The position numbers and the translations under genes are program-made. Positions 45,995-54,406 of a stretch of 64,000 nt of DNA are shown here, piece after piece; position 1 is the stretch's first letter; every line of letters starts with the position of its first letter. The notes under the pieces were generated by a model. That model had not been told where the DNA came from. It saw only the letters and a program-made list of their open reading frames with translations, and made no database searches. Location of the stretch: NCBI RefSeq assembly GCF_002298975.1, contig NZ_DBMV01000041.1:1-64000 (forward strand), given 5' to 3'. The DNA is from Ralstonia sp. UBA689. Lineage in GTDB: Bacteria > Pseudomonadota > Gammaproteobacteria > Burkholderiales > Burkholderiaceae.

Positions 45995-46576
45995 TCACGC
46001 CAGGACGCTCTTGAGCCAGCCGAAGATGCCATGCCAGAAGTCATCGGGCAGCAGCAGCAACGCGGCAGTCATGGCCAGGTAGCGCAAGAACTTGCCGATG
46101 GCCATGTACATGACGCTGGGCCAGAACGACAGGCGCAGCCATCCGGCCAGCGTGCACAGCGGATCGCCAATGCCCGGCAACCACGCCGCCAGCAGCGACA
46201 CCGGCCCGATGCGGCGCATCCAGCGGAAGTACTTTTTGTCCAGCGGCGGCGCGCGGTGGTGCTGTGGGTGCGGCACGTGCTGGATGTGCTCGGCATCGTG
46301 CTGGCGGCGACGGCGCGCGAGGTGGTAGCGCACCAAGGCCAGCTTGGCTGCGTAGCCCATCCACCAGTCCATCACGCCGCCCAGTGTGTTGCCGATCGTG
46401 GCCACGATGATGGCCGGCCAGAACATGTCGGGGTTGAGCTTGATGTAGCCGAAGACTGCCGGCTCCGAGCCCAGCGGCAGCAGCGTCGCCGAGACAAAGC
46501 TGACGATGAAGATGGCGGGCAGCCCCACAGTGGGCAGAGCCAGCGTTGTGAACAGCCAGTCGATGAATGTGTCCAT
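45995..46576 (-). CDS. YqaA-family (DedA-like) membrane protein
   Basis: 193 residues with an N-terminal VTT/SNARE-associated-like membrane domain (FIDWLFTTLALPTVGLPAIFIVSFVSATLLPLGSEP) and GYIKLNPDMFWPAIIVATIGNTLGGVMDWWMGY. The family is related to DedA flippase-like proteins and its function is not settled. A His-rich insert (HAEHIQHVPHPQHHRAP) lies near residue 95. Possibly co-transcribed with the SpmA/B-like gene (31-base gap). Confidence 0.88.
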   Translation of the reverse strand: MDTFIDWLFTTLALPTVGLPAIFIVSFVSATLLPLGSEPAVFGYIKLNPDMFWPAIIVATIGNTLGGVMDWWMGYAAKLALVRYHLARRRRQHDAEHIQHVPHPQHHRAPPLDKKYFRWMRRIGPVSLLAAWLPGIGDPLCTLAGWLRLSFWPSVMYMAIGKFLRYLAMTAALLLLPDDFWHGIFGWLKSVLA

Positions 46577-46607
46577 GCGGTCGATTGTAGTGGCCGAGGC
46601 AACCTGC

Positions 46608-47855
46608 TCAACCGAAGAACAGGTAAGCGATGAACACCGCCCCGATCAACCCGATCAAGTCGGCCCACAGCCCGCAGGCCAGCGCGTAGCGCGTGTCTTT
46701 GATGCCAACGCTGCCGAAATACACGGCCAGCACATAAAACGTGGTCTCGGTCGAGCCCTGGATGATTGCGGCCAGCTTGCCCTGGAAGGAATCGACGCCG
46801 TAGGTGGTCATCACGTCCACCATCAGGCCGCGCGCGCCGGCGCCGGAGAGCGTCTTCATCAGCCCCACGGGCAGCGCCGGCACGAAGCGCGTGTCGATGC
46901 CGAGATGCGAGAACCCAGCCGACAGCCCTTGCATCAGCACATCCATGCAGCCCGCCGCACGGAACACGGCAATGCCCACCAGCACAGCCACCAGGTACGG
47001 CACGATGCCGATCGCCACCTGAAAGCCATCCTTGGCGCCATCCACGAAGGTCTCGTAGACATTGATGCGCCGAATGGCGCCGCACACCAGGAACGCCACC
47101 ACGATGGTGAGGATCGCGCCGGCGCCGATCAGCCCGATCCAGGCCGCCATTTGCTGCGACGGAAACTGGCGCAGCCAGGCAAACAGCAGCCCCATCGCCG
47201 CGATGAAGCCGCCGAAATACGCCAGCAGCACCGGCTTGAACAGGTTGATGCGTTGATACCACGCCACCGCCGCAATGCCCGCGCAAAAACCGATGAAGGT
47301 GGACAGCAAGGTTGGCAGGAAGATGTCCGCCGCATTGAAGCCGGCCAGGCCCTGCTTGACCGCCATGGCTTGGCGGATGGCGATGACGGACGTCGGCACC
47401 AGCGTCACGCCGGCCGTATTGAGCACCACGAACATCAACTGCGCATCGCTGGCGCGCTGCGGCTGCGGGTTGACCTGCTGCAGCTCGCGCATGGCCTGCA
47501 GGCCGAGCGGCGTGGCGGCGTTGTCCAGGCCCAGCATATTGGCCGAGACGTTCATCATCATCGCGCCGTTGGCCGGGTGGCCAGCGGGCACGGAAGGAAA
47601 CAGATGTCGCATCAGCGGGTTCACCAGCCGCGCGAACAGGTCGACCACTCCGGCGCGCTCTCCCACACGCATGATGCCGAGCCACAGCGCCATCATGCCG
47701 GTCAGGCCCAGCGCGATCTCGAAGCCGGTGCGCGCGGCATCGAACATGGCGGTGAGCATGCGGGAGAAGACCTCCATGTCGCCCTGCACCACCTGTACGC
47801 AGGCCGTGACAAAGGCAACGAGGAAGAAAGCCAGCCAGACGAGATTCAGGGCCAC
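46608..47855 (-). CDS. Fused SpmA/SpmB nucleoside-recognition membrane protein
   Basis: About 415 residues, many hydrophobic helices. The first half resembles spore maturation protein SpmA (FPSVPAGHPANGAMMMNVSANMLGLDNAATPLGLQAM) and the second SpmB (TTFYVLAVYFGSVGIKDTRYAL); these are separate chains in Bacillus. The organism does not sporulate; the role, possibly gating of a small molecule, is unknown. I start at GTG 47855 (VALNLVWLAFF), because upstream residues overlap the channel gene and do not look coding; the ribosome-binding site is weak. Confidence 0.83.
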   Translation of the reverse strand: MALNLVWLAFFLVAFVTACVQVVQGDMEVFSRMLTAMFDAARTGFEIALGLTGMMALWLGIMRVGERAGVVDLFARLVNPLMRHLFPSVPAGHPANGAMMMNVSANMLGLDNAATPLGLQAMRELQQVNPQPQRASDAQLMFVVLNTAGVTLVPTSVIAIRQAMAVKQGLAGFNAADIFLPTLLSTFIGFCAGIAAVAWYQRINLFKPVLLAYFGGFIAAMGLLFAWLRQFPSQQMAAWIGLIGAGAILTIVVAFLVCGAIRRINVYETFVDGAKDGFQVAIGIVPYLVAVLVGIAVFRAAGCMDVLMQGLSAGFSHLGIDTRFVPALPVGLMKTLSGAGARGLMVDVMTTYGVDSFQGKLAAIIQGSTETTFYVLAVYFGSVGIKDTRYALACGLWADLIGLIGAVFIAYLFFG

Positions 47856-47886
47856 GGAGGTTGCGCGTTGGGATCCGACAAGCTGC

Positions 47887-48816
47887 TCATTGTGCCTGTG
47901 CCGACTCGTCGACGGGCACGATCCGGTGGAAGTTGTCGTAGTCCACATGCGTGACGCCGTTGTCGTCATCGCGCATCAGATCGACATAGCGATATCCCCA
48001 GCGAATGTCGTCATGGCGCCAGGAATGTCGCGCCTGCAAGGTTTGCGCGGCGGTCTCGTCGGAACCTTCGATGGTAAGCAGCAGCAACGCGTCACCGGCG
48101 GCGAGCGATTCGGCGTTGGCGTTGTGCAGCGGGCTGGTCTCGTCGATCACGTGCATCATGACCCAGCCGAGCAGGAAGATGGGATGCTCGCTGCGCTCCA
48201 GACGCAGATCTCGAATCCTGTAGATGGTGTAGCCCTCGGGCGTGCGCTCGTCCTGCAACAGGCGCAACTTGGCGGTGGCCTCGGCGATGACGTTCTGGCG
48301 TGCGTTGGCGGCCCGCACCATCAGTGTCATCTTGCCGTTGAGCGGTCGCACCACAGCGTTGTTGGCAAACATGATCTTGGCGCGCGGGCGTGAGAACCGC
48401 GCAAACACCAGCCCCGTGGCCATGGCGATGCCCGACATGCCAATGAAGATCTCGAGCGTGGCGATAAGGTGGGCGTAGGTCGTCTGCGGGTGCATGTCGC
48501 CGTAGCCCACCGTGGCGAGCGTCTCCACGCTGAAGAAGAACGCACCCGCGAAACCCGCCGGCGACTGATTGGCGATCGGCGCGTCGCCCAGCAGGTAGAG
48601 CCCGGCGAAGACGGTGTTGAGGGTGAGGAACAGCGCGGCGAGCGCAGCGAAGAAGGTCGGCCAATTGACCTCCAGCGCGTGGTGGTAGACATCGCGCCAG
48701 CCGAGCGACGGCATGCCGTAGGCGATGACTTGCTGGGTGCCCGACCAGACCTTGCGTCCCCGGCGCGCACGCTGGGAGGATCGGGACGGTCGGAAGGGAG
48801 ACGATGGGGTGTTCAT
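47887..48816 (-). CDS. Inward-rectifier-type potassium channel (KirBac-like)
   Basis: 309 residues. Membrane helices about 55-80 and 115-140 flank the selectivity filter TLATVGYGDMHP. The C-terminal cytoplasmic beta-rich domain (about 145-300) has the Kir pattern FANNAVVRPLNGKMTLMVRAANARQNVIAEATAKLRL. It conducts K+ through the inner membrane and is gated by the cytoplasmic domain. Start ATG 48816 (MNTPSSPFRPS), since the frame further upstream runs through the structured repeat and has no coding character. Divergent from ilvA. Confidence 0.9.
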   Translation of the reverse strand: MNTPSSPFRPSRSSQRARRGRKVWSGTQQVIAYGMPSLGWRDVYHHALEVNWPTFFAALAALFLTLNTVFAGLYLLGDAPIANQSPAGFAGAFFFSVETLATVGYGDMHPQTTYAHLIATLEIFIGMSGIAMATGLVFARFSRPRAKIMFANNAVVRPLNGKMTLMVRAANARQNVIAEATAKLRLLQDERTPEGYTIYRIRDLRLERSEHPIFLLGWVMMHVIDETSPLHNANAESLAAGDALLLLTIEGSDETAAQTLQARHSWRHDDIRWGYRYVDLMRDDDNGVTHVDYDNFHRIVPVDESAQAQ

Positions 48817-48923
48817 GGGGCCTCTCGCCGGAGATGGGCCGCACCCCCGGGGCGCGGCCGGGGCAGTGTACCGACCGCCCCGCCCATCCGGCAAGGCGCC
48901 CCGTGATAGGCTTACGGGCTCTC

Positions 48924-49199
48924 CTTGGAGCGTGTTATGCGCTTGTACGGGAGATGCGCTGTTTCCAAAACGCGTGCTGGGTAGGCGCGGACGGCCGCCA
49001 GTGGTTGTTCCACTGGCGGGTGGCAGCAACACCCTCCAGCGCGTGTTTTGGAAACAACCCGAAGGGAACCCACCCAAAAGGCCACATGGCGTTGTTGCGG
49101 CCTCCTTGTGTGGAATCACCACACGGCGTCGGCCTCGCCTAGTCCTGTGGCCTTTTGGGTGGGTTCGCACTCCCGTACAAGTGCGTAACACGCTCTGAG
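48924..49199. repeat. Palindromic, branched (cloverleaf-like) structured element
   Basis: A 276-base element built only from nested inverted repeats. The outer arms 48924-48953 and 49170-49199 pair over 30 bp. Inside are two side arms: 48961-48980 with 49036-49055 (20 bp), capped by a perfect 10-bp hairpin 48995-49004/49010-49019; and 49066-49086 with 49146-49166 (21 bp, perfect), capped by a 6-bp hairpin GTGTGG/CCACAC (49108-49113/49119-49124). Nearly every mismatch is a G-T wobble on the plus strand. No ORF inside. It looks like a non-autonomous mobile or structured repeat, ending 18 bases before ilvA. Confidence 0.8.
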
Positions 49200-49217
49200 T
49201 CCAACCCGGTCCGCACC

Positions 49218-50738
49218 ATGGCCATCGATTACCTCAAGAAGATCCTGACCGCGAAGGTCTACGACGTCGCGCTGGAAACCGAACTGAAGTTCGCGCCCAA
49301 TCTGTCGGTGCGCACCGGTAACCGCGTCTACCTCAAACGTGAAGACGACCAACCGGTGTTCTCGTTCAAGCTGCGCGGCGCCTACAACAAGATGGCCTCG
49401 CTCACGCCGGCCGAGCGCAAGCGCGGGGTGATTACGGCCTCGGCCGGCAACCACGCACAGGGCGTGGCGTTCAGCGCGGCCCGGATGGAATGCAAGGCCG
49501 TCATCTGCATGCCGGTGACGACGCCGCAACTGAAGATCGACGGCGTGCGCTCGCGCGGCGGTGAATGGGTCGAAGTCGTGCTGCACGGCGAGAGCTACTC
49601 CGACACGTACACCCACGCCGCCAAGCTGCAAGAGAAGCACGGCTACACCTTCGTGCACCCGTTTGATGATCCGGAGGTGATTGCCGGCCAGGGCACCATC
49701 GCCATGGAGATCCTGCGCCAGCATCCGCAGCCGATCCACGCCATCTTCTGCTCCATTGGCGGCGGCGGGCTGATCTCGGGTGTTGCGGCGTACGTGAAGG
49801 CCGTGCGGCCCGACATCAAGGTGATCGGCGTGCAAAGCGTGGATTCCGACGCGATGGCGCGCTCGGTGGCCTCCGGCAAGCGCGTGGAATTGAAGGAAGT
49901 GGGCCTCTTTGCCGATGGCACGGCGGTCAAGCTGGTGGGCAAGGAGACCTTCCGCATCACACGCGAGTTGGTCGACGAGATCATCACCGTGGATACAGAC
50001 GCCATCTGCGCGGCGCTCAAGGACGTGTTCCAGGACACGCGCAGCCTGCTGGAGCCCTCGGGCGCGCTGGCGCTGGCCGGCCTCAAGCAGTACGCCGAAA
50101 AGAACAAGATCAAGAACGAGGCGCTGGTGGCCGTGGCCAGCGGCGCCAACATGAACTTCGACCGCCTGCGCTTCGTGGCCGAACGCGCCGAAGTGGGCGA
50201 GGCGCGCGAAGCCGTATTTGCGGTGACGATTCCCGAAGAGCGCGGCAGCTTCAAGCGCTTCTGCGAGCTGGTCGGCTGGTCGCGCAACGTGACGGAGTTC
50301 AACTACCGCATTGCCAGCAAGGATGCCGCGCATATCTTCGTGGGCGTGCAGATCACCTCGCGCGCGGAGGGCGACAAGATTGCCGAGAACTTCCGCAAGC
50401 ACGGCTTCCCGACGCTGGACCTGACCAACGACGAACTCGCCAAGCAGCACATCCGCTACATGGTGGGCGGGCGCTCGCCGCTGGCCGAGAACGAGTTGCT
50501 GTACCGCTTCGAGTTTCCCGAGCGGCCGGGCGCGCTGATGAAGTTCCTCTCGAGCATGAGCCCGAACTGGAACATCAGCCTGTTCCACTACCGCAACCAG
50601 GGCGCGGATTCGAGCAACATCCTCGTCGGCATTCAGGTGCCGAAGAATGAGAAGCGCGAATTCAAGACGTTCCTGGGCACGCTGGGCTATACCTATTGGG
50701 ACGAAAGCGAAAACCCCGTCTACAGCCTGTTTTTGTGA
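49218..50738 (+). CDS. ilvA: Threonine ammonia-lyase, biosynthetic
   Basis: PLP enzyme that deaminates threonine to 2-oxobutyrate, the first step to isoleucine. 506 residues: catalytic domain with VFSFKLRGAYNKM (PLP Lys) and ASAGNHAQGVAFSA, and two C-terminal ACT-like regulatory domains (FAVTIPEERGSFKRFCELVG and LYRFEFPERPGALMKFLSSM) expected to bind isoleucine. I start at ATG 49218, as the upstream in-frame codon lies in the palindromic element. No Shine-Dalgarno sequence is visible in the 18 bases between the element and the ATG. Confidence 0.95.
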   Translation: MAIDYLKKILTAKVYDVALETELKFAPNLSVRTGNRVYLKREDDQPVFSFKLRGAYNKMASLTPAERKRGVITASAGNHAQGVAFSAARMECKAVICMPVTTPQLKIDGVRSRGGEWVEVVLHGESYSDTYTHAAKLQEKHGYTFVHPFDDPEVIAGQGTIAMEILRQHPQPIHAIFCSIGGGGLISGVAAYVKAVRPDIKVIGVQSVDSDAMARSVASGKRVELKEVGLFADGTAVKLVGKETFRITRELVDEIITVDTDAICAALKDVFQDTRSLLEPSGALALAGLKQYAEKNKIKNEALVAVASGANMNFDRLRFVAERAEVGEAREAVFAVTIPEERGSFKRFCELVGWSRNVTEFNYRIASKDAAHIFVGVQITSRAEGDKIAENFRKHGFPTLDLTNDELAKQHIRYMVGGRSPLAENELLYRFEFPERPGALMKFLSSMSPNWNISLFHYRNQGADSSNILVGIQVPKNEKREFKTFLGTLGYTYWDESENPVYSLFL

Positions 50739-51574
50739 TGAGCAACCAACCCGAGCATTCGCCACTGGGCAAGACTTCCGCCTACAAGACGGAGTACGAC
50801 CCCAGCCTACTATTTCCCATTCCACGCCAGGGCAAACGCGACGAGATTGGTCTGCCCGCCGGCAGCGCCCTGCCCTTCTTCGGCGTGGACTTGTGGAACC
50901 TGTACGAGCTGTCGTGGTTGAACCTCAAGGGCAAGCCCCAGGTGGCCGTCGGTACGGCGATCGTGCCTGCAGATTCACCGAACATCGTTGAATCGAAGTC
51001 GTTCAAGCTGTATCTGAATTCGTTCAACCAGACGAAGGTGGCGTCGCACGAGGCGCTGCAGCAGTTGATCCACCACGATCTGTCGGAAGCCTGCGGTGCA
51101 CCGGTGCAGGTGCGCATCGTGCCGCAGGAAGAATTTGCGCGGCAGAAAATGGGCGAGCTCGACGGCCTGCTGCTGGATCGCCTGGACATCGAAACCGATG
51201 TCTACCAGCCCACCCCCGAGTTGCTGCACGCAGACTTGGAAGAAAGCCCGGTGGAAGAAACGCTGGTCTCTCACCTGCTCAAGTCCAACTGCCTGGTGAC
51301 GGGCCAGCCCGACTGGGGCAGCGTGCAGATATGCTATGTGGGCGCACCGATCAACCAGGAAGGGCTGCTCAAGTATTTGATCTCGTTCCGCGAGCACAAC
51401 GAGTTCCACGAGCAGTGTGTCGAGCGCATCTTTACCGACATCCTGCGCCAGTGCCGGCCGGTCAAGCTGGCGGTGTATGCACGGTACACGCGGCGCGGCG
51501 GGCTGGACATCAACCCATTCCGCACGAACTACAACACGCCGTGGCCGGACAACCTCCGGAATGCACGTCAGTAA
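50738..51574 (+). CDS. queF: NADPH-dependent preQ0 reductase (7-cyano-7-deazaguanine reductase)
   Basis: 278 residues, the long E. coli-type QueF that reduces preQ0 to preQ1 for queuosine. The NADPH motif ESKSFKLYLNSFNQT (about 87-101) lies in the N-terminal half; the catalytic Cys is in SNCLVTGQPDWGSV in the C-terminal half with the conserved Asp. The ATG overlaps the ilvA stop by one base (TGATG), so the two are translationally coupled. A terminator follows 20 bases later. Confidence 0.96.
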   Translation: MSNQPEHSPLGKTSAYKTEYDPSLLFPIPRQGKRDEIGLPAGSALPFFGVDLWNLYELSWLNLKGKPQVAVGTAIVPADSPNIVESKSFKLYLNSFNQTKVASHEALQQLIHHDLSEACGAPVQVRIVPQEEFARQKMGELDGLLLDRLDIETDVYQPTPELLHADLEESPVEETLVSHLLKSNCLVTGQPDWGSVQICYVGAPINQEGLLKYLISFREHNEFHEQCVERIFTDILRQCRPVKLAVYARYTRRGGLDINPFRTNYNTPWPDNLRNARQ

Positions 51575-51594
51575 GCACTGACGTATCGCACGCC

Positions 51595-51620
51595 AAGGCG
51601 CCTTCATGGCGCCTTTTTTG
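51595..51620 (+). terminator. Rho-independent terminator after ilvA-queF
   Basis: Eight-base-pair stem AAGGCGCC/GGCGCCTT with a five-base loop and a following T run. Confidence 0.93.
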
Positions 51621-51793
51621 TCCCTTGCGATCCGCCAAACGGGCACGCAAACCTCCTCCGTTTAGGGGACACGAAGGCCCTATCGTTTCACGCCCGCTCG
51701 CCTATAGTGGTATCCGCAGTACGCCACCCGGGGGAAATCGTGAAGGGCCCATCCGCTTTTCGTGGACAGGGCGCTCTCGACGGGGACATTGCC

Positions 51794-53128
51794 ATGAAGA
51801 ACGCACCATGGGGGCCGCTTCGCGCGGTTGCGTGCGCATGCCTGCTGTTGTGCAGCAGGTCGGCACTTGCACAGACCAACGAGCCGGTGGACGACAAACC
51901 ACCCAGCCTCGAAGCCATCCAGCGGCAGCTTGCGCAAGCGCAAGCGCACCTGCAGGAACTGAAGCGATCGATCCAGCAGCAGGAAGCTCACCTGAGGAAC
52001 ATGCGGCGCGCGCTCGGCATGAGCGAGCTCGATACCGTGCGCGGTGCCGGCGCACCCGGCGCGGGTGCGGGCACGGACTCCGCCAGCGACAGCACAGGCC
52101 AAGCCAATGCGCAGATGGCACAGAACGGCCAGCCTGGCACGCCGGTCGGCAAGCCGCCAGAGCCGTCCGACCAACCCCCGCGCATCGCGCAGATCTTCGA
52201 CGAGCCCAGCGCGCTCACTCCACCCGGCAAGTTCGTCGTCGAGCCGTCATTGCAGATGGCGTATTCGTCGTCGGACCGCGTGGCGCTGGTGGGCTACACC
52301 ATCATCCCGGCGCTGCTCATCGGGTTGATCGACGTGCGACAGGTGAAAACCACTTCGCTCACCAGCACGCTGGCTGTGCGCTACGGCCTAGCCAAGCGCT
52401 GGGAACTGGAAGCCCGCGTGCCGTACGTCTACAGCACGAGCGATACCGTCAGCCGCGAGCTCTTCACCGGCACCGCCACCGACAACGCCTTCAGCTCGCA
52501 CGGTCACGGCATCGGCGATGTGGAGCTGACCGCGCGCTACCAGATCAACGCCGGCGGTGTCGACAAGCCGTTCTATATCGGCTGGCTGCGCTTCAAGACG
52601 CGCACCGGCAAAGACCCGTTCGAAGTCACCACCGACTGCGTGACGCGCTGCGTGAGCAACACCACCGGCACCGGCCTGCCGCTGCAGCAGCCCACGGGCT
52701 CGGGCTTCTTCGCCATCCAGCCGGGCCTGACGTGGTTGTTCCCGACCGACCCTGCGGTGTTCTTCGGCAGCATCAGCTACCTGCACAACTTCGAACGCAA
52801 GGACGTGAGCCTGAATCTGGTGGACGGCTCGCAGCAGTTCCTGGGCAACGTCAGGGCTGGCGACATCATCGGCCTGAACTTCGGCATGGGGCTGGCACTG
52901 AACGAAAAAGCCTCGTTCTCGATCGGCTACGACCAGAGCATCATCGGGCCGACCAAGCAGAACGGCGAGCGCGTACCTGGCTCGGTGCGCACCCTCCTGG
53001 GCACGCTGCTGGTGGGCTATTCGTACCGCATCTCGCCCAAGATGACGCTGAACCTGTCGGTAGGCGCGGGCCTCACGCGCGACACGCCGGACCTGACGGT
53101 CACGCTGCGGCTGCCGATCCAGTTCTAG
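51794..53128 (+). CDS. FapF-like outer-membrane channel of an amyloid-type secretion locus
   Basis: 444 residues. A Sec signal peptide (cut near ALAQ-TNEP, residue 27) is followed by a coiled coil (about 38-72), a Gly/Ala/Pro-rich linker (about 84-135) and a C-terminal beta-barrel starting at LTPPGKFVVEPSLQMAYSSS with alternating amphipathic strands and ending in Phe (LPIQF), typical of outer-membrane proteins. The blocks GYTIIPALLIGLIDVRQV and RYGLAKRWELEARVPYVY match FapF of the Pseudomonas Fap system as I know that family. Degenerate LDTVRGAG at 79-86. Transcribed toward the other locus genes. ATG chosen at the signal peptide. Confidence 0.8.
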   Translation: MKNAPWGPLRAVACACLLLCSRSALAQTNEPVDDKPPSLEAIQRQLAQAQAHLQELKRSIQQQEAHLRNMRRALGMSELDTVRGAGAPGAGAGTDSASDSTGQANAQMAQNGQPGTPVGKPPEPSDQPPRIAQIFDEPSALTPPGKFVVEPSLQMAYSSSDRVALVGYTIIPALLIGLIDVRQVKTTSLTSTLAVRYGLAKRWELEARVPYVYSTSDTVSRELFTGTATDNAFSSHGHGIGDVELTARYQINAGGVDKPFYIGWLRFKTRTGKDPFEVTTDCVTRCVSNTTGTGLPLQQPTGSGFFAIQPGLTWLFPTDPAVFFGSISYLHNFERKDVSLNLVDGSQQFLGNVRAGDIIGLNFGMGLALNEKASFSIGYDQSIIGPTKQNGERVPGSVRTLLGTLLVGYSYRISPKMTLNLSVGAGLTRDTPDLTVTLRLPIQF

Positions 53129-53150
53129 CTTTTAACGCGCGGCCTGCCTC

Positions 53151-53678
53151 TCAGTGCAGCGTCGTGACGACGTTGGCCAGCGCGCCCTGCAATACGTTGG
53201 CGAGGCTGAGTTGCCGGAACTGCGGCAGGCTGTTGACTGCCGCGTTGATGGTGGTGACGGCCTGCAGCGTCTGGTTGTTCAGGCTGTTCTGGATGACCGT
53301 AGCAGCGGCCGCCGCGCCGGTCACCACATCGGGCGGCGCAACGTTGTTCGGCCCGTTCTGCACGATATTGACAGTGTTGACCACGCCGGCAAGCTGCTGC
53401 GCCTGGGAGGCCGTCATGTGCGCGACGTCGGGAACGTTGGCTGACACACTCGCCACCAGGTCGCCGTTGATGTAGACCGCCCGGTCGATGCCGAACGAGA
53501 TGCGCAGTCCCGCCGCAGACGGCACATCGAACCCGCCGCGCATATCGTCGAGCTTGTCTTCCGACACGGCTTGCCACGCGTGAACAGGGTTGTCCTCCAT
53601 ACCGGCCGCCAGCGCGTAGCGGGAACCCGCCAGCGCGAGCAGCCCTACGGCCCACATCGCTTTGCGAAACCGTCCCAT
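53151..53678 (-). CDS. Exported protein with AVxxDKLDxxRGG motif (Fap-like locus)
   Basis: 175 residues. Signal peptide 1-24 (cut near ALAA). The motif AVSEDKLDDMRGGF lies at 37-50, a double-glycine-type site directly after the signal peptide. The rest is Ala/Asn/Val/Gln-rich with two related repeats, NIVQNGPNNV (104-113) and VIQNSLNNQTLQAV (128-141). Ribosome-binding site GGAGG is good. It is convergent with the FapF-like gene (22-base gap) and follows the C39 peptidase. Possibly a minor amyloid subunit or nucleator; no family name can be given with confidence. Confidence 0.78.
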   Translation of the reverse strand: MGRFRKAMWAVGLLALAGSRYALAAGMEDNPVHAWQAVSEDKLDDMRGGFDVPSAAGLRISFGIDRAVYINGDLVASVSANVPDVAHMTASQAQQLAGVVNTVNIVQNGPNNVAPPDVVTGAAAAATVIQNSLNNQTLQAVTTINAAVNSLPQFRQLSLANVLQGALANVVTTLH

Positions 53679-53706
53679 GATGCCTCCTGCTTGCCGTGGC
53701 CTGCGC

Positions 53707-54396
53707 TCAGAAATCGCCCGGGCCGTGCTTGGGGATCACGATGTTCCCCAGGCCGCTGCGCTCCACGCCCTCCGCCAGCGGCGCGCGCGGTGCAACGCGC
53801 CAATCCGGTAGCGCATTGAACGTCGCACGCGCTTCGCGGTTGTGGATGACGAACAGCAAATGGTTGTCCCACATGCTCTCGAAACTCGCACGCGGGATCG
53901 CGCGCGTGCCCATGGCCGGATCGCCCACCAGCACGCGCCCTTCCTGCACGCCCTTGACCACCACGAAATGGTGATAGCCGTTCTCGCTCAACAGCACGAT
54001 GGCCGGCAGATGGGCGTCATTCAACGCATCCAGCGGCTGCTCGAAACCATCGGCCTCGAAGCCTTGCGACTCCAGATAGCGTTTGATGTCGAGCAGCGAA
54101 AAACCTTCACGCCGGATCTTCTCCTGATTGCCATGCAGATACATGGCCTGGAACACGGTCTGCTCGCTCACCGGATAGCCGTACTGATAGGTGAGCAGCG
54201 TGGCCACGGCAGCCGAGCCACAACTGAAGTCGAAGCGCTGATGGATCGTGCGCAGAAAGCGCGCCTCCTTCATGCTCGTCACCGGCACGGCATAAGTCCC
54301 GCCGCCCGTACCAAGCATGTCGATCGAGCCGGCGCCTGCCGACGCCGGCACCAGCCCGCACGCGACCATCAGCGCCGCGCTCCACCTCCATCGCAT
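53707..54396 (-). CDS. Periplasmic C39-family cysteine peptidase (FapD-like)
   Basis: 229 residues. Signal peptide about 1-21. Peptidase C39 triad visible: Cys59 in FDFSCGSAAVATLL with Gln53 before it, His142/143 in NGYHHFVVVKGV and Asp159 in VLVGDPAMG. C39 enzymes cut after double-glycine leaders. This one has no ABC transporter attached and carries its own signal peptide, as FapD does, so it should act in the periplasm. The neighbouring RGG-motif proteins are obvious candidate substrates. It starts 10 bases after the small RGG protein gene. Confidence 0.87.
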   Translation of the reverse strand: MRWRWSAALMVACGLVPASAGAGSIDMLGTGGGTYAVPVTSMKEARFLRTIHQRFDFSCGSAAVATLLTYQYGYPVSEQTVFQAMYLHGNQEKIRREGFSLLDIKRYLESQGFEADGFEQPLDALNDAHLPAIVLLSENGYHHFVVVKGVQEGRVLVGDPAMGTRAIPRASFESMWDNHLLFVIHNREARATFNALPDWRVAPRAPLAEGVERSGLGNIVIPKHGPGDF

Positions 54397-54406
54397 CGCC
54401 GCATCC

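Noticed and set aside
51331..53475. 714-codon plus-strand frame overlapping queF and the FapF-like gene
   Set aside because: It runs out of frame through two well-supported genes and ends in the antisense of another; Arg/Ala-rich without motifs.
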